A program made the position numbers and the translations under genes. The notes under the pieces are model-generated. The model was not told the origin of the DNA. It worked only from the letters and a program-made list of their open reading frames with translations, and did no database searches. A stretch of 64,000 nt of DNA from [Mycobacterium] vasticus (GTDB lineage Bacteria > Actinomycetota > Actinomycetes > Mycobacteriales > Mycobacteriaceae), in the NCBI RefSeq assembly GCF_020181595.1, contig NZ_CP084028.1, forward strand, positions 1,253,893-1,317,892, given 5' to 3'. This document shows positions 16,452 through 29,809 of this stretch, piece after piece; position 1 is the stretch's first letter, and each line of letters starts with the position of its first letter.

Positions 16452-17875
16452 ACGTCCACCCCGCCGGGCCCCGCCACGCCGACGAGATCCACCACGACGG
16501 CTTGCCGTCGCGGCCTCCGACCGCGCACGAACTGCTGGATTTGGCGCCGAATGTATGGCCGCACAACACCGTTCGCGGCGACGACGGAGTGGTAAGCATC
16601 GCCGGAGTCAAGGTCACCGACCTGGCCGCGGAATTCGGCACCCCACTGTTCGTTCTCGACGAGGACGACTTCCGCGGTCGCTGCCGTGAGATCGCCACCG
16701 CGTTCGGCGGCGGCGCCCACGTGCACTACGCCGCCAAGGCCTTCCTGTGCAGCGAGATCGCCCGCTGGATCGACCAGGAGGGTCTGTGCCTGGACGTCGC
16801 CACCGGCGGTGAGCTGGCCGTCGCCTTGAACGCCGACTTCCCCGCTGAGCGGATCACGTTGCACGGCAACAACAAATCCGTCGCAGAGCTGACCGCCGCG
16901 GTCAACGCCGGCGTCGGCCACATCGTGCTGGACTCGTTGATCGAGATCGATCGCCTCGAAGCCGTCGCCGCGGCGGCCGGCGTCGTCCAGGACGTGCTGG
17001 TGCGGGTCACCGTCGGGGTGGAGGCGCACACCCACGAGTTCATCTCGACCGCCCACGAAGACCAGAAGTTCGGACTCTCGCTGGCCAGCGGTGCGGCCAT
17101 GGACGCCATCAGAAAGGTGTTCGCCACCGACCACCTGCGCCTGGTCGGCCTACACAGCCACATCGGCTCGCAGATCTTCGACGTCGCCGGCTTCGAAATC
17201 GCGGCCCGCCGCGTCATCGGCCTGCTGGCCGAGGCGGTCGCCGAGTTCGGGGTGGACAAGACCGCGCAGCTGTCGGTGATCGACCTCGGTGGGGGACTGG
17301 GTATCTCCTACCTGCCGCAGGATGATCCGCCGCCCATGGCCGAGCTCGCCGCGAAGCTGGGCGCCATCGTGCGCGACGAGTCCACGGCCGTGGGCCTGCC
17401 CACGCCGAACCTGGTCGTCGAGCCGGGCCGAGCCATCGCCGGACCCGGCACCATCACGCTCTACGAAGTCGGCACCATCAAGGACGTCGACGTCAGTGCC
17501 TCCGCGACCCGTCGCTACGTCAGCGTCGACGGCGGCATGAGCGACAACATCCGCCCCGCGCTCTACGACGCGCACTACGACGTCCGGCTGGTGTCGCGGG
17601 CACTGAACAACCCTGCCGCCCAGCCGGTGCTGGCCCGCGTCGTGGGCAAGCACTGCGAAAGCGGCGACATCATCGTGCGCGACACCTGGGTTCCCGACGA
17701 GGTGGGCCCGGGTGATCTGGTCGCCGTCGCGGCCACCGGCGCCTACTGTTACTCGATGTCGAGCCGGTACAACCTGCTCACCCGTCCCGCGGTGGTGGCG
17801 GTACGCGACGGGAAGGCGCGCCTTATGCTGCGCCGGGAAACCGTCGAGGATCTGATCAGCCTGGAGGTGAGGTAA
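16448..17875 (+). CDS. lysA: Diaminopimelate decarboxylase
   Basis: PLP enzyme for the last step of lysine synthesis, meso-DAP to L-lysine, so it also affects the DAP pool for peptidoglycan. 475 residues: the alanine-racemase-like barrel has the PLP lysine K97 in [15 protein letters not shown], and the PLP-phosphate loop [10 protein letters not shown]; the C-terminal beta domain contains [10 protein letters not shown] and [15 protein letters not shown] 16448, overlapping the argS stop, gives [16 protein letters not shown], an N-terminal extension shared with fast growers and longer than in M. tuberculosis. The ribosome site of thrA lies within its last codons. Confidence 0.96.
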   Translation: MNVHPAGPRHADEIHHDGLPSRPPTAHELLDLAPNVWPHNTVRGDDGVVSIAGVKVTDLAAEFGTPLFVLDEDDFRGRCREIATAFGGGAHVHYAAKAFLCSEIARWIDQEGLCLDVATGGELAVALNADFPAERITLHGNNKSVAELTAAVNAGVGHIVLDSLIEIDRLEAVAAAAGVVQDVLVRVTVGVEAHTHEFISTAHEDQKFGLSLASGAAMDAIRKVFATDHLRLVGLHSHIGSQIFDVAGFEIAARRVIGLLAEAVAEFGVDKTAQLSVIDLGGGLGISYLPQDDPPPMAELAAKLGAIVRDESTAVGLPTPNLVVEPGRAIAGPGTITLYEVGTIKDVDVSASATRRYVSVDGGMSDNIRPALYDAHYDVRLVSRALNNPAAQPVLARVVGKHCESGDIIVRDTWVPDEVGPGDLVAVAATGAYCYSMSSRYNLLTRPAVVAVRDGKARLMLRRETVEDLISLEVR

Positions 17876-17877
17876 CC

Positions 17878-19199
17878 GTGTCCGATACCGCAAGTCCCGT
17901 GGGCGTCGCCGTCCTGGGATTGGGCAACGTCGGCAGTGAAGTCGTGCGCATCATCGAATCCAGCGCCGACGATCTGGCGGCGCGGATCGGTGCCCCGCTG
18001 GTGCTGCGCGGTGTCGGGGTGCGCCACGTTTCGGCCGATCGGGGCGTGCCCGCCGAACTGCTCACCGACGACATCGAGGCCCTGGTCTCACGCAGCGACG
18101 TCGACATCGTGCTGGAGCTGATGGGCCCGGTCGAGCCGGCGCGCAAGGCGATTCTGTCGGCGATCGCGCACGGCAAATCCGTTGTCACCGCGAACAAGGC
18201 GCTGCTGTCGCGCTCGGCGGGTGAGCTTGCCGAGGCCGCCGAGGCCGCGCGGGTGGACCTGTACTTCGAGGCCAGCGTCGCCGGTGCCATCCCGGTCATC
18301 CGTCCGCTGACCCAGTCGCTGGCCGGCGACACCGTGGAGCGGGTTGCCGGCATCGTCAACGGCACCACCAACTACATCCTGTCCGAAATGGACGCCACCG
18401 GAGCCGATTACGCCCAGGCGCTGGCCGACGCGAGCGCGCTGGGTTACGCCGAGGCCGACCCCACCGCCGACGTCGAGGGGTACGACGCCGCCGCCAAGGC
18501 CGCGATCCTGGCGTCCATCGCCTTCCACACCCGGGTGACCGCCGACGACGTCTACCGCGAGGGCATCTCCAACATCACCCCGGCGGACTTCACCGCCGCC
18601 CGCGCCCTGGACTGCACCATCAAGCTGCTGGCGATCTGCGAGCGCATCACCACCGCCGCTGGGCAGCAACGGGTTTCGGCTCGGGTCTACCCGGCGCTGG
18701 TGCCGCTGAGTCATCCGCTGGCCACCGTCAACGGGGCGTTCAACGCCGTGGTGGTCGAGGCACAGGCCGCCGGGCGGCTGATGTTCTACGGCCAGGGCGC
18801 CGGCGGTGCCCCGACCGCCTCGGCGGTCACCGGTGATCTGGTGATGGCCGCCCGCAACCGGGTTCAGGGCGGGCGCGGACCGCGCGAGTCCAAGTACGCC
18901 CAGCTGGCCATCGCGCCGATCGGCGACATCTCGACCCGCTACTACGTGAGCATGGACGTCGCCGACAAGCCGGGTGTGTTGTCGTCGGTGGCCGCGGAGT
19001 TCGCCTCGCATGAGGTGAGCATCGCCGAGGTGCGCCAGGAAGGCGTGATCGACGACGAGGGTCAACCGATCGGTGCCCGAATCGTGGTGGTCACCCACCG
19101 TGCTCCCGAAGCATCATTGTCCAAAACCGTTGCCGCACTGGCCGACCTGGACTCCGTCCAGCGAGTCGCCAGTGTGCTACGACTGGAAGGAACAGACCA

Positions 19200-19203
<4 letters not shown>
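17878..19203 (+). CDS. thrA: Homoserine dehydrogenase
   Basis: NAD(P)-dependent enzyme reducing aspartate semialdehyde to homoserine, the branch point to threonine and methionine. 441 residues: Rossmann motif GLGNVG (14-19), the catalytic core with [14 protein letters not shown] and [17 protein letters not shown], and a C-terminal ACT domain starting near [18 protein letters not shown] (about residue 350), which in relatives senses threonine. GTG 17878 is preceded by GGAGGTGAGG, which overlaps the end of lysA. Gap to lysA 2 bases; 4-base overlap with thrC. Confidence 0.97.
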
Positions 19204-21226
<2,023 letters not shown>

Positions 21227-21246
21227 GGCGCGCCGCGCCGCAATTG

Positions 21247-21275
21247 TTGCGCACGACTCGCAACCGCGTTATCCT
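21247..21275 (+). promoter_or_regulatory. Candidate promoter of rho with a long leader
   Basis: TTGCGC (21247-21252), 17 bases, TATCCT (21270-21275). The transcript would start near 21282, giving a 5' leader of about 210 bases before GTG 21494. Many bacterial rho genes control themselves in a long leader, and this one offers room for it. No open frame in the leader looks genuine. Confidence 0.45.
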
Positions 21276-21493
21276 CGGTCCCGTCCCGCATTCGCGGCAT
21301 CAGCACCTGAATCAGAATGCGATGTCACTGGGATACCACCAAATTCTTCCCGTAGCTGACGGCTTGCGATATGACGCCGCAGTCACAGGTACACACCGTT
21401 GCACGCTTCGACGGTGTCACGCACTCGGCGACTCCGCTGGATGCACCCAAACCCCTCGCGTGACAAAACCGACGAGGGACAGAAAGGAAATCC

Positions 21494-23476
21494 GTGACCG
21501 AAACGGACCTCTTCACGGCTGAAGGCAGCGCCGAACAGGACGCGCCGTCGACTCCCGAGAGCACTCCCGAGACCCCGAGCCGCAGCGCTGCCGAGGTCTC
21601 GTCTCCCGCCACCGCCGAGGCAGGCCCTGCCTCCGACGTTTCGTTGTCTGCGATGGTGTTGCCCGAACTGCGGGCCCTGGCAAACCGCGTCGGAGTCAAA
21701 GGCACCTCCGGAATGCGCAAGAGCGAGCTGATCGCGGCGATCCGCGATGTCAATGGCAACGGGGGTAACAGTGTGAACGGTGGCGAGGCGGCGCAGGCCC
21801 CAGAATCCCCAGAATCCGCGGCACCCAGCGTCGAGGCGCCCACCAACGGTGCGGCCAACGGCGTCGAGCCGACGAGCACCGAGCCCGCAGGCACCGAGAG
21901 CCAGGCCGACAGCCAGGCTGAGGGCCGGGCCGAGGGTGGGGCCCCGCGCCGGCGCGAACGTCGTGGCGCGAGCCGCGAGTCCGGCGCCCCGGCGGCCAAT
22001 GGCGCCGAGCAGGCCAGCGACCAGCCCAAGGCCGACAAGAGCGACCAGGCCAAGGCCGACAAGAGCGACCAGCCCAAGGCCGACAAGAACGACCAGGCCA
22101 AGGGCGACAAGAGCGACCAGGCCAAGGGCGACAAGAGCGACCAGGCCAAGGGCGACAAGAGCGACCAGGCCAAGTCGGACGACCAGGGCGGCGACCAGAA
22201 CCGTGGCGGCGCCGATGACGACGCCGACGGCCGGGGCGGGCGCCGAGGCCGTCGCTTCCGGGACCGCCGGCGCCGCGGTGAGCGGGGCGGCGAGGGCGGC
22301 GGCGAGGCCGAACTGCGCGAGGACGACGTCGTGCAGCCGGTAGCGGGCATCCTCGACGTGCTGGACAACTACGCCTTCGTGCGCACCTCCGGCTACCTGG
22401 CCGGCCCCGGTGACGTCTACGTCTCGATGAACATGGTCCGCAAGAACGGGCTGCGTCGCGGTGACGCGGTGACCGGCGCGGTGCGGGTGCCCAGGGAGGG
22501 CGACAGCGGCGACAAGAACCCGCGGCAGAAGTTCAACCCGCTGGTTCGGCTGGACTCGGTCAACGGTGGTCCGGTCGAGGACGCGAGGAATCGTCCTGAC
22601 TTCACCAAGCTGACCCCGCTGTACCCGAACCAGCGGCTGCGCCTGGAGACCACCGGGGAGAAGCTGACCACCCGCGTCATCGACCTGATCATGCCGATCG
22701 GCAAGGGACAGCGCGCCCTGATCGTGTCCCCGCCCAAGGCCGGTAAGACCACGATCATGCAGGACATCGCCAACGCGATCACCCGCAACAACCCGGAATG
22801 CCACCTGATGGTGGTGCTGGTCGACGAGCGTCCCGAGGAAGTCACCGACATGCAGCGCTCGGTCAAGGGCGAGGTCATCGCCTCGACCTTCGACCGCCCG
22901 CCGTCGGACCACACCCAGGCCGCCGAGCTGGCCATCGAGCGGGCCAAACGCCTGGTCGAGCAGGGCAAAGATGTCGTCGTGCTGCTGGACTCCATCACCC
23001 GGTTGGGTCGTGCCTACAACAACGCCTCGCCGGCGTCGGGCCGCATCCTGTCCGGTGGTGTGGACTCCACCGCGCTCTACCCGCCGAAGCGGTTCCTGGG
23101 CGCGGCCCGCAACATCGAGGACGGCGGTTCGCTGACGATCATCGCGACCGCGATGGTCGAGACCGGCTCCACCGGTGACACGGTGATCTTCGAGGAGTTC
23201 AAGGGCACCGGTAACGCCGAGCTCAAGCTGGACCGCAAGATCGCCGAGCGCCGGGTGTTCCCGGCGGTCGACGTCAACCCGTCCGGCACCCGCAAGGACG
23301 AGCTGCTGCTCTCGCCGGATGAGTTCGCGATCGTGCACAAGCTGCGTCGTCTGCTGTCGGGTCTGGACTCGCACCAGGCCATCGACCTGCTGATGAGCCA
23401 GCTGCGCAAGACCAAGAACAACTACGAGTTCCTGGTTCAGGTCTCCAAGACCACGCCGGGAATGGACAACGACTGA
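21494..23476 (+). CDS. rho: Transcription termination factor Rho, with extended charged N-terminus
   Basis: Hexameric RNA helicase that ends transcription. 660 residues, long compared with about 420 in E. coli; the excess is an acidic/basic low-complexity region at about 85-265, as in other actinobacteria. A Rho N-terminal SAP-like helix region ([16 protein letters not shown]) precedes it. The RNA-binding cold-shock fold follows ([18 protein letters not shown], about 283), then the P-loop PPKAGKTT (413-420) and Q-loop/R-loop regions. The extension holds 24-bp tandem repeats (22019-22174). GTG 21494 follows AGAAAGGAAA. Confidence 0.97.
   Translation: MTETDLFTAEGSAEQDAPSTPESTPETPSRSAAEVSSPATAEAGPASDVSLSAMVLPELRALANRVGVKGTSGMRKSELIAAIRDVNGNGGNSVNGGEAAQAPESPESAAPSVEAPTNGAANGVEPTSTEPAGTESQADSQAEGRAEGGAPRRRERRGASRESGAPAANGAEQASDQPKADKSDQAKADKSDQPKADKNDQAKGDKSDQAKGDKSDQAKGDKSDQAKSDDQGGDQNRGGADDDADGRGGRRGRRFRDRRRRGERGGEGGGEAELREDDVVQPVAGILDVLDNYAFVRTSGYLAGPGDVYVSMNMVRKNGLRRGDAVTGAVRVPREGDSGDKNPRQKFNPLVRLDSVNGGPVEDARNRPDFTKLTPLYPNQRLRLETTGEKLTTRVIDLIMPIGKGQRALIVSPPKAGKTTIMQDIANAITRNNPECHLMVVLVDERPEEVTDMQRSVKGEVIASTFDRPPSDHTQAAELAIERAKRLVEQGKDVVVLLDSITRLGRAYNNASPASGRILSGGVDSTALYPPKRFLGAARNIEDGGSLTIIATAMVETGSTGDTVIFEEFKGTGNAELKLDRKIAERRVFPAVDVNPSGTRKDELLLSPDEFAIVHKLRRLLSGLDSHQAIDLLMSQLRKTKNNYEFLVQVSKTTPGMDND
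22019..22174 (+). repeat. 24-bp tandem repeat inside rho, 6.5 copies
   Basis: Units start at 22019, 22043, 22067, 22091, 22115 and 22139, with a half unit from 22163. Each encodes an 8-residue unit of the form DQAKGDKS or DQPKADKS, covering residues 176-227. The last three full units are identical. Six of eight positions are charged or polar, so the region should be disordered and able to contact RNA. Copy number probably varies between strains. Confidence 0.92.
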
Positions 23477-23507
23477 TCGGCGTTTAGGAGCCGACAGCGC
23501 AAGCTGG

Positions 23508-23513
23508 CATAAT
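23508..23513 (+). promoter_or_regulatory. Candidate -10 box upstream of rpmE
   Basis: CATAAT in the 111-base gap between rho and rpmE. A start near 23520 would leave a leader of about 68 bases before the ATG at 23588. The -35 is not clear. Confidence 0.35.
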
Positions 23514-23587
23514 CGAACACCTCAGGTTCCGGTTCACGTCCGTCTCGACGGCGGGCGACCCGGCGGCCGACGATCGAAGAGGACATC

Positions 23588-23836
23588 ATGAAATCTGACA
23601 TTCACCCCGCTTACGGTGAGACCACCGTGGTCTGCGGTTGCGGCAACAGCTTCACCACCCGCAGCACCAAGGAGAGCGGCCACATCGTGGTCGAGGTCTG
23701 CTCGCAGTGCCACCCGTTCTACACCGGCAAGCAGAAGATCCTCGACAGCGGCGGCCGCGTCGCCCGCTTCGAGAAGCGCTACGGCAAGCGCAAGGCCGGT
23801 GGCGCAGCGGACGCTGCAGAAGCCGCCGACAACTAG
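23588..23836 (+). CDS. rpmE: 50S ribosomal protein L31, zinc-binding type
   Basis: 82-residue large-subunit protein at the ribosome's central protuberance. The four zinc ligands are present (C16, C18, C38, C41), so it is the C+ form that is replaced by the zinc-free paralogue under zinc starvation. It has a short Ala-rich tail. ATG 23588 follows a GAAGAGGACATC ribosome site. It lies between rho and prfA as in other mycobacteria. Confidence 0.97.
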   Translation: MKSDIHPAYGETTVVCGCGNSFTTRSTKESGHIVVEVCSQCHPFYTGKQKILDSGGRVARFEKRYGKRKAGGAADAAEAADN

Positions 23837-23908
23837 CGCCCTCACCGACGCCCGGAGCCTCCCCGCAGGTAGCCCGGGCGTCGGCTTGCGTTCGGGGATG
23901 GAGGTGAG

Positions 23909-24985
23909 ATGACCGGCAGCACACAGACGATCGACGCCCTGCTGACCGAGCACGCTGATCTGGAAACCCAGCTCTCCGATCCCGAACTGCACAACAACCC
24001 GGCCGAGGCTCGCCGAGCCGGCCGCCGGTTCGCCCAGTTGGCGCCGATCGTGGCAACGCACCGGAAGCTGGAGGCGGCCCGCGGTGACTTGGAGGCCGCA
24101 CGCGAACTGGCCGCCGATGACGCGTCGTTCGCCGCGGAGGTTCCCGAGCTGGAGGCCAGGGTCGTCGAGCTCGACACCGCGCTCACCGACATGCTGGCGC
24201 CCCGCGACCCGCACGACGCCGACGACATCGTGCTGGAGGTCAAGTCCGGCGAGGGTGGGGAGGAATCCGCACTGTTCGCCGCCGACCTGGCCCGGATGTA
24301 CATCCGATACGCCGAGCGCAACGGCTGGAAGGTCACCGTGCTCGACGAGACCACCTCGGATCTCGGCGGCTACAAGGACGCCACGCTGACCATCGCCGGA
24401 AAGGGTGACAGCGCGGACGGCGTGTGGTCGAAGATGAAGTTCGAGGGCGGCGTGCACCGGGTGCAGCGGGTGCCGGTGACCGAATCCCAGGGCCGGGTAC
24501 ACACGTCGGCCGCCGGCGTACTGGTCTACCCCGAGCCCGAAGAGGTCGGCGAAGTCTCTATCGACGAGTCGGATCTGCGCATCGACGTCTACCGGTCCTC
24601 GGGCAAGGGCGGTCAGGGCGTCAACACCACCGACTCCGCGGTGCGCATCACCCACCTGCCGACCGGCATCGTGGTCACCTGCCAGAACGAGCGGTCCCAG
24701 CTGCAGAACAAGGCCCGTGCGCTGCAGGTGCTGGCGGCCCGGCTGCAGGCGGTCGCCGAGGAGCAGGCGCAGGCCGACGCATCGGCTGATCGGGCCAGCC
24801 AGATTCGCACGGTGGACCGCAGCGAGCGCATCCGCACCTATAACTTCCCGGAGAACCGGATCACCGATCACCGCATCGGCTACAAGTCGCACAACCTCGA
24901 CCAGGTCCTCGACGGGGACCTCGACGCGATGTTCGATGCGCTGGCCGCTGCCGACAGGCAAACCCGGCTGCAGCAGACGACGTGA
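23909..24985 (+). CDS. prfA: Peptide chain release factor 1
   Basis: Releases finished chains at UAA and UAG. 358 residues. The catalytic loop GGQ is at 234-236 ([17 protein letters not shown]), and the anticodon-like domain lies at about 100-200. ATG 23909 is preceded by GGAGGTGAG. It overlaps prmC, the gene for the enzyme that methylates the glutamine of this GGQ, by 4 bases, so factor and modifier are made together. Confidence 0.97.
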   Translation: MTGSTQTIDALLTEHADLETQLSDPELHNNPAEARRAGRRFAQLAPIVATHRKLEAARGDLEAARELAADDASFAAEVPELEARVVELDTALTDMLAPRDPHDADDIVLEVKSGEGGEESALFAADLARMYIRYAERNGWKVTVLDETTSDLGGYKDATLTIAGKGDSADGVWSKMKFEGGVHRVQRVPVTESQGRVHTSAAGVLVYPEPEEVGEVSIDESDLRIDVYRSSGKGGQGVNTTDSAVRITHLPTGIVVTCQNERSQLQNKARALQVLAARLQAVAEEQAQADASADRASQIRTVDRSERIRTYNFPENRITDHRIGYKSHNLDQVLDGDLDAMFDALAAADRQTRLQQTT

Positions 24986-25827
24986 CCACGCTCCGGGATG
25001 CGATCGACTCCGCCGCAGCGGTTTTCGCCGATGCCGGAATAGACTCGGCGCGCTACGACGCCGAAGCACTGGCAGCTCACCTGGCCGGCACCGACCGGGG
25101 CCGGCTGGCCCTGCTGGACCCGCCGGACGACGACTTCTTCGGGCGCTACCGGGATCTGGTGGCCGCACGCAGTGCCCGCGTCCCGCTGCAACACCTGATC
25201 GGCACCGCGCCCTTCGGGCCGGTGACCGTCGAGGTCGGCCCGGGTGTGTTCACTCCGCGCCCCGAGACCGAGGCCATGCTGGAGTGGGCCCTCAAGCAAC
25301 AGGTTCCGCCGTCCCCGTTGATCGTCGACGCCTGCACCGGATCGGGTGCCCTGGCGATCGCGCTGGCGCACAGTCTCCCCGAAGCGCGGGTGCTGGCCCT
25401 CGAGAACTCCGAGTCGGCACTGGACTACGCCCGCCGCAACTGCGCAGGCACCTCGGTGGAGCTGATCGACGCCGACGTCACGGTGCCGGGGCTGCTGTCG
25501 CAGTTCGACGGCGGGGTCGACCTGTTGGTGTCCAATCCGCCTTACATTCCCGACGGCACGGTGCTGGATCCGGAAGTGGCGCAACACGACCCCGCGCAGG
25601 CACTCTTCGGCGGGCAGGACGGCATGTCGGTGATCGTTCCGCTGGCCGCGCTCGCCGCACGACTGCTGCGCGCGGGCGGCCTGGTCGCGATAGAACACGA
25701 CGACTCCACCTCGGCGGCAACCGTGGACGCCCTGCTCGACACCGGATGCTTCCAGGACGTGGTGGCGCGCACCGACCTGGCCGGGCGGCCACGATTCGTC
25801 ACAGCAGTCAGGAACGGTCAACCATGA
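24982..25827 (+). CDS. prmC: Peptide chain release factor N5-glutamine methyltransferase
   Basis: SAM-dependent enzyme methylating the Gln of the GGQ loop in RF1 and RF2. 281 residues: helical N-terminal domain, SAM motif [15 protein letters not shown] (about 114-128), and the substrate-binding NPPY at 185-188. GTG 24982 overlaps prfA. The last codons overlap the ATG of the Sua5-type gene by 4 bases. Formerly named hemK. Confidence 0.96.
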   Translation: MTTLRDAIDSAAAVFADAGIDSARYDAEALAAHLAGTDRGRLALLDPPDDDFFGRYRDLVAARSARVPLQHLIGTAPFGPVTVEVGPGVFTPRPETEAMLEWALKQQVPPSPLIVDACTGSGALAIALAHSLPEARVLALENSESALDYARRNCAGTSVELIDADVTVPGLLSQFDGGVDLLVSNPPYIPDGTVLDPEVAQHDPAQALFGGQDGMSVIVPLAALAARLLRAGGLVAIEHDDSTSAATVDALLDTGCFQDVVARTDLAGRPRFVTAVRNGQP

Positions 25828-26483
25828 CAGAGGTTTTCGACTGCGCCGACGCCGAACAGCGCGCCGCCGGAATTGCCGCCGCGGTGGACGCCGTCGGCCG
25901 CGGCCGCCTGGTGGTGCTGCCCACCGACACCGTCTACGGGATCGGCGCGGACGCCTTCAACCACGCCGGGGTCAGTGCCCTGCTGGCGGCCAAGAACCGC
26001 GGCCGCGACATGCCCGTCGGCGTGCTGGTCGGATCGTGGACCTCCATCGACGGGCTCGCGCTGATCGTGCCCGACGCCGCGCGGGAACTGATCCGGGCGT
26101 TCTGGCCCGGCGCCATCAGCCTGATCGTCAACCAGGCGCCGTCGCTGCAATGGGATCTCGGCGACGCCCGCGGCACCGTGATGGTGCGCATGCCGCTGCA
26201 TCCGGTGGCCCTCGAAGTGCTCAAAACGGTGGGCCCGATGGCCGTGTCCAGCGCCAACATCTCCGGCGGCGCACCGGCCGTCGACGCCGCCGAGGCCCAA
26301 CGCCAACTCGGCGAGTCCGTCGAGGTCTACCTCGACGCGGGGCCGGCCGAACAACAGGCGGCCTCCACCATCGTCGATCTGACCGGTCGGGCACCGCGGG
26401 TGGTGCGCGACGGGCCCGTCACCGCCGAGCAGATCGCGCAGGTGCTGGGGCTGGACCCGGCGGATCTGGCGGGGGAGCGGTGA
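25824..26483 (+). CDS. Threonylcarbamoyl-AMP synthase, Sua5/YciO/YrdC family
   Basis: 219-residue cytosolic enzyme. It makes threonylcarbamoyl-AMP from threonine, bicarbonate and ATP for the t6A37 modification of ANN-decoding tRNAs. Family motifs: GRLVVLPTDTVYGIGADAF, the NRGRDMPVGVLV region, VMVRMPLHP and SSANISGGAP. It matches M. tuberculosis Rv1301 in size and place. ATG 25824 was chosen because the longer frame is only a shadow inside prfA and prmC. Overlaps prmC and wecA by 4 bases each. Confidence 0.92.
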   Translation: MTEVFDCADAEQRAAGIAAAVDAVGRGRLVVLPTDTVYGIGADAFNHAGVSALLAAKNRGRDMPVGVLVGSWTSIDGLALIVPDAARELIRAFWPGAISLIVNQAPSLQWDLGDARGTVMVRMPLHPVALEVLKTVGPMAVSSANISGGAPAVDAAEAQRQLGESVEVYLDAGPAEQQAASTIVDLTGRAPRVVRDGPVTAEQIAQVLGLDPADLAGER

Positions 26484-27658
26484 CCAGCCTGCTCGCCCTC
26501 GCCGACCGCGGCGCGGGCGTTCCCATCCGGGAGCTCGCGCTGGTCGGGCTCACCGCCGCGATCATCACCTACTTCACCACCGGGCCGGTGCGCTGGCTGG
26601 CAACCCGGCTGGGGGCGGTCGCGGTCCCGCGCGAACGTGACGTCCATGTCCAGCCGACGCCGCGGATGGGCGGGCTGGCGATGTACGTCGGGATCGTCGC
26701 CGCGATCTTCCTGGCCTCGCAACTGCCCGCGCTGACCCGGGGTTTCGCCTACTCCACCGGTATGCCGGCGGTGGTGCTGGCCGGCGGGGTGATCATGGGC
26801 ATCGGCCTGCTCGACGACAAGTGGGGCCTGGACGCGCTGACCAAGTTCGCCGGGCAGATCACCGCGGCCAGTGTGCTGGTCACCATGGGAGTCGCCTGGA
26901 GCGTGCTCTACATCCCGTTCGGCGGGGTCGGCACGGTGGTGCTCGACCAGGTGTCGTCGATCCTGATCACGCTGGCGCTGACGGTGTCGGTGGTCAACGC
27001 GATGAACTTCGTCGACGGCCTGGACGGGCTGGCCGCCGGCCTGGGGCTGATCACCGCCCTGGCGATCTGCGCGTTCTCCGTCGGCCTGCTCTCCGATCAC
27101 GGCGGCGACGTGCTCTTCTACCCGCCCGCACTGATCTCGGTGGTGCTGGCCGGGGCCTGCCTGGGATTCCTGCCGCACAACTTCCATCCGGCCAAGATCT
27201 TCATGGGCGATTCCGGGTCGATGCTGATCGGTCTGATGCTGGCCGCCGCGTCGACGACGGCCGCGGGCCCGATCTCGCAGAGTGCCTACGGCGCCCGAGA
27301 CGTCTTCGCGTTGCTGTCGCCGTTTCTGTTGGTGGCGGCGGTGGTGTGTGTGCCCGCGCTGGACATGTTGCTGGCGATCATCCGCCGCACGCGGGCCGGC
27401 CGCAGCCCGTTCAGCCCAGACAAGATGCACCTGCACCACCGACTGCTGCAGATCGGTCACTCCCATCGCCGGGTGGTGCTGCTGATCTATCTATGGGTGG
27501 CGATCGTCGCATTCGGTGCGGCCAGCACGATTTTCGTCGATCCGCGCTACACCGGGGCGGTGATGCTGGGTGCGATGCTCATCGCGATCGTCGTTACGCT
27601 GATCCCGCTGCTGCGCGGTACCGACGGCCCCGACGACGCCCCCTACGACACTCGGTAG
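26480..27658 (+). CDS. wecA: Decaprenyl-phosphate GlcNAc-1-phosphate transferase (WecA/Rfe)
   Basis: Integral membrane enzyme that puts GlcNAc-1-phosphate on decaprenyl phosphate, the first step of the linker joining arabinogalactan to peptidoglycan. 392 residues with about 11 hydrophobic spans. Catalytic motifs: GIGLLDDKWGLD, NAMNFVDGLDGLA, KIFMGDSGSML, and the histidine motif DKMHLHHRLLQIGHSHR. GTG 26480 overlaps the Sua5-type stop. It matches Rv1302 in order and type. A 115-base gap with promoter features for the atp operon follows. Confidence 0.94.
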   Translation: MTSLLALADRGAGVPIRELALVGLTAAIITYFTTGPVRWLATRLGAVAVPRERDVHVQPTPRMGGLAMYVGIVAAIFLASQLPALTRGFAYSTGMPAVVLAGGVIMGIGLLDDKWGLDALTKFAGQITAASVLVTMGVAWSVLYIPFGGVGTVVLDQVSSILITLALTVSVVNAMNFVDGLDGLAAGLGLITALAICAFSVGLLSDHGGDVLFYPPALISVVLAGACLGFLPHNFHPAKIFMGDSGSMLIGLMLAAASTTAAGPISQSAYGARDVFALLSPFLLVAAVVCVPALDMLLAIIRRTRAGRSPFSPDKMHLHHRLLQIGHSHRRVVLLIYLWVAIVAFGAASTIFVDPRYTGAVMLGAMLIAIVVTLIPLLRGTDGPDDAPYDTR

Positions 27659-27668
27659 TAGGACCGGT

Positions 27669-27674
27669 TAGGAT
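27669..27674 (+). promoter_or_regulatory. Candidate -10 box in the gap before the ATP synthase operon
   Basis: TAGGAT lies 10 bases after the wecA stop, about 100 bases before the first gene of the operon. A second possibility is TACGCT at about 27715. Neither has a clear -35, so the true start needs mapping. Confidence 0.3.
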
Positions 27675-27773
27675 GGGGTTGTAGGTGGTTCGGCAACGCG
27701 TTCGGGCATCCGATACGCTCGGCGGGCGACTTCGCAACAGTGATGTAGGACATGTGGGGATTGGGGTGAGGCG

Positions 27774-28220
27774 GTGACGACACCAGCGCAGGATGCGCCG
27801 TTGGTGTTGCCGTCGGTGGTATTCCAGCCGATTCGGCTGCTGCTGATCTGTCTCGTGCTCACCGGTGTCGCTGTCGCTGCCGCCGCCCAATTCGGTCACC
27901 CGCTGTTCGGGGTGTTCTTCGGGCTGGGCCTGGCACTCGGGTTGGGCAACGCGCTGTTGATCCGCCGATCCGCGCTGAAGATCACCGCCGCAGACCACCC
28001 GCTGAAGAAGAAGATGGCGCTGAACTCGGCGTCGCGTCTGCTGGTCATCAGCGTGATCGGCCTGGCGATCGCCTACTCGTTCCGGCCGGACGGCCTGGGT
28101 GTGCTGTTCGGCTTGGCTCTGTTCGAGGTGGTGCTGGTGCTGACCACCACGCTGCCAGTGGTAAAAAAGCTCCGCGCGCAAGCGTCAGAGTCGGGCGCTG
28201 AAGGGACGGAAAATGACTGA
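27774..28220 (+). CDS. AtpI-like membrane protein of the ATP synthase operon
   Basis: 148-residue protein with four hydrophobic segments (about 20-39, 42-64, 84-103, 107-127) and a charged C-terminal tail. It corresponds to M. tuberculosis Rv1303. AtpI-type proteins have been linked to c-ring assembly, but this family is poorly conserved and its role in mycobacteria is unproven. GTG 27774 follows GGGGTGAGG. Its end overlaps atpB by 8 bases (ATGACTGA), which supports a role in the same complex. Confidence 0.85.
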   Translation: MTTPAQDAPLVLPSVVFQPIRLLLICLVLTGVAVAAAAQFGHPLFGVFFGLGLALGLGNALLIRRSALKITAADHPLKKKMALNSASRLLVISVIGLAIAYSFRPDGLGVLFGLALFEVVLVLTTTLPVVKKLRAQASESGAEGTEND

Positions 28221-28968
28221 GTCGATCCTGGCCGAGGGCGGCATCGAGGTCGGCCACCACGAGACCGCGGTATGGCCGCTGCTCGGGTCGGTCAACATCG
28301 ACACCATCATCTCGACCGGTATCGCCGCGGTGATCGTGATCGCGCTGGCGTTCTTCCTGCGGGCCAAGGTCACCTCCACCGGAGTTCCCGGCGGCGTGCA
28401 GCTGTTCTTCGAGGCCATCACCATTCAGATGCGCAACCAGATCGAGGGCGCCATCGGGATGAAGATCGCCCCGTTCGTGCTGCCGCTGGCGGTCACCATC
28501 TTCGTGTTCATCCTGGTCTGCAACTGGCTTTCGGTGCTGCCGGTGCAGTACTCCAATGAACACGGCGTCCACGAACTGCTCACCTCGGCCGCCGCCGACA
28601 TCAACTTCGTGCTGGCGCTGGCGCTGCTGGTGTTCTGCGGTTACCACCTCGCCGGCTTCTGGCGCCGCGGCCTGATCGGCCACCCGATTCGGGTGCTCAA
28701 GGGCCACGTCGCGATCCTGGCCCCGATCAACCTGGTCGAAGAGATCGCCAAGCCGGTCTCGCTGTCGCTGCGACTGTTCGGCAACATCTTCGCCGGCGGC
28801 ATCCTGGTCAGCCTGATCGCGTTGCTGGGGCCCGTCTTCATGGTGGCGCCGAACGCGATCTGGAAGTCCTTCGACCTGTTCGTCGGCCTGATCCAGGCGT
28901 TCATCTTCGCGCTGCTGACAATCCTGTACTTCAGTCAGGCGATGGAGCTCGAAGAAGACCACCACTAG
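28213..28968 (+). CDS. atpB: ATP synthase Fo subunit a
   Basis: Proton-channel stator subunit of the membrane part. 251 residues with 5-6 spans. The essential arginine is R187 in [14 protein letters not shown], matching R186 of M. tuberculosis. A conserved helix near the C-terminus ([22 protein letters not shown]) lines the half-channels. ATG 28213 lies within the end of the preceding gene. Translation coupled. Confidence 0.97.
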   Translation: MTESILAEGGIEVGHHETAVWPLLGSVNIDTIISTGIAAVIVIALAFFLRAKVTSTGVPGGVQLFFEAITIQMRNQIEGAIGMKIAPFVLPLAVTIFVFILVCNWLSVLPVQYSNEHGVHELLTSAAADINFVLALALLVFCGYHLAGFWRRGLIGHPIRVLKGHVAILAPINLVEEIAKPVSLSLRLFGNIFAGGILVSLIALLGPVFMVAPNAIWKSFDLFVGLIQAFIFALLTILYFSQAMELEEDHH

Positions 28969-29027
28969 TACTACCTGCACGACCACAACAGACCTGGTAG
29001 AGCACTACCAGCTAGCAAGGAGGATAG

Positions 29028-29288
<261 letters not shown>

Positions 29289-29296
29289 CGCACGAG

Positions 29297-29803
29297 ATGG
29301 GTGACATGAGCGTTGTCGTGCTGGCCGTGAGCCAGGCGGCTGAGGAAGGCGAGAAGAAGAGCTTCCTTATTCCCGACGGCACCTTCTTCGCCGTGCTCGC
29401 GATCTTCCTGATCGTGCTCGGTGTGATCAGCACCTTCGTGGTGCCGCCGATCATGAAGGTGCTTCGGGAGCGCGAGAACATGGTCACCAAGACACTCGCG
29501 GACAGCCGGCTGGCTGCCGAGCAGGCCGCAGCCGCCGAAGCCGACTACGAGCAGCAGATGGCTGCGGCTCGGGTGGCGGCGTCGGCGGTGCGCGACGAGG
29601 CACGGGCGCAGGGCCGCGCGGTCTTGGAGGACATGCGCGGCCGGGCGGACACCGAGGTGGCCGCCACGCTGGACAGCGCCGGAGCGCAGCTCAAGCGGGA
29701 CGGCGACGCCATGGCGGCAGATCTGAGCGCCAAGGCCGAGGGCCTGTCGGTCACCCTGGCCGGCCGTATTCTCGGCGTGGACGCATCGACGGTAGGACGG
29801 TAA
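29297..29803 (+). CDS. atpF: ATP synthase Fo subunit b
   Basis: Peripheral stalk subunit, 168 residues. One N-terminal span (about 27-50, [23 protein letters not shown]) is followed by a long Ala/Glu/Arg-rich coiled coil. Start ATG 29297 gives [10 protein letters not shown], aligning with M. tuberculosis MGEVSAIVLA; an internal ATG at 29306 is the alternative. It pairs with the b-like half of the next gene's product. Confidence 0.96.
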   Translation: MGDMSVVVLAVSQAAEEGEKKSFLIPDGTFFAVLAIFLIVLGVISTFVVPPIMKVLRERENMVTKTLADSRLAAEQAAAAEADYEQQMAAARVAASAVRDEARAQGRAVLEDMRGRADTEVAATLDSAGAQLKRDGDAMAADLSAKAEGLSVTLAGRILGVDASTVGR

Positions 29804-29809
29804 CCGGCA

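Noticed and set aside
22019..22174. CRISPR-like array
   Set aside because: The repeats are contiguous, have no spacers and are in frame in rho.
24717..25823. N-terminal 369-residue extension of the Sua5-type gene
   Set aside because: It reads prfA and prmC in a second frame; the conserved protein begins at ATG 25824.
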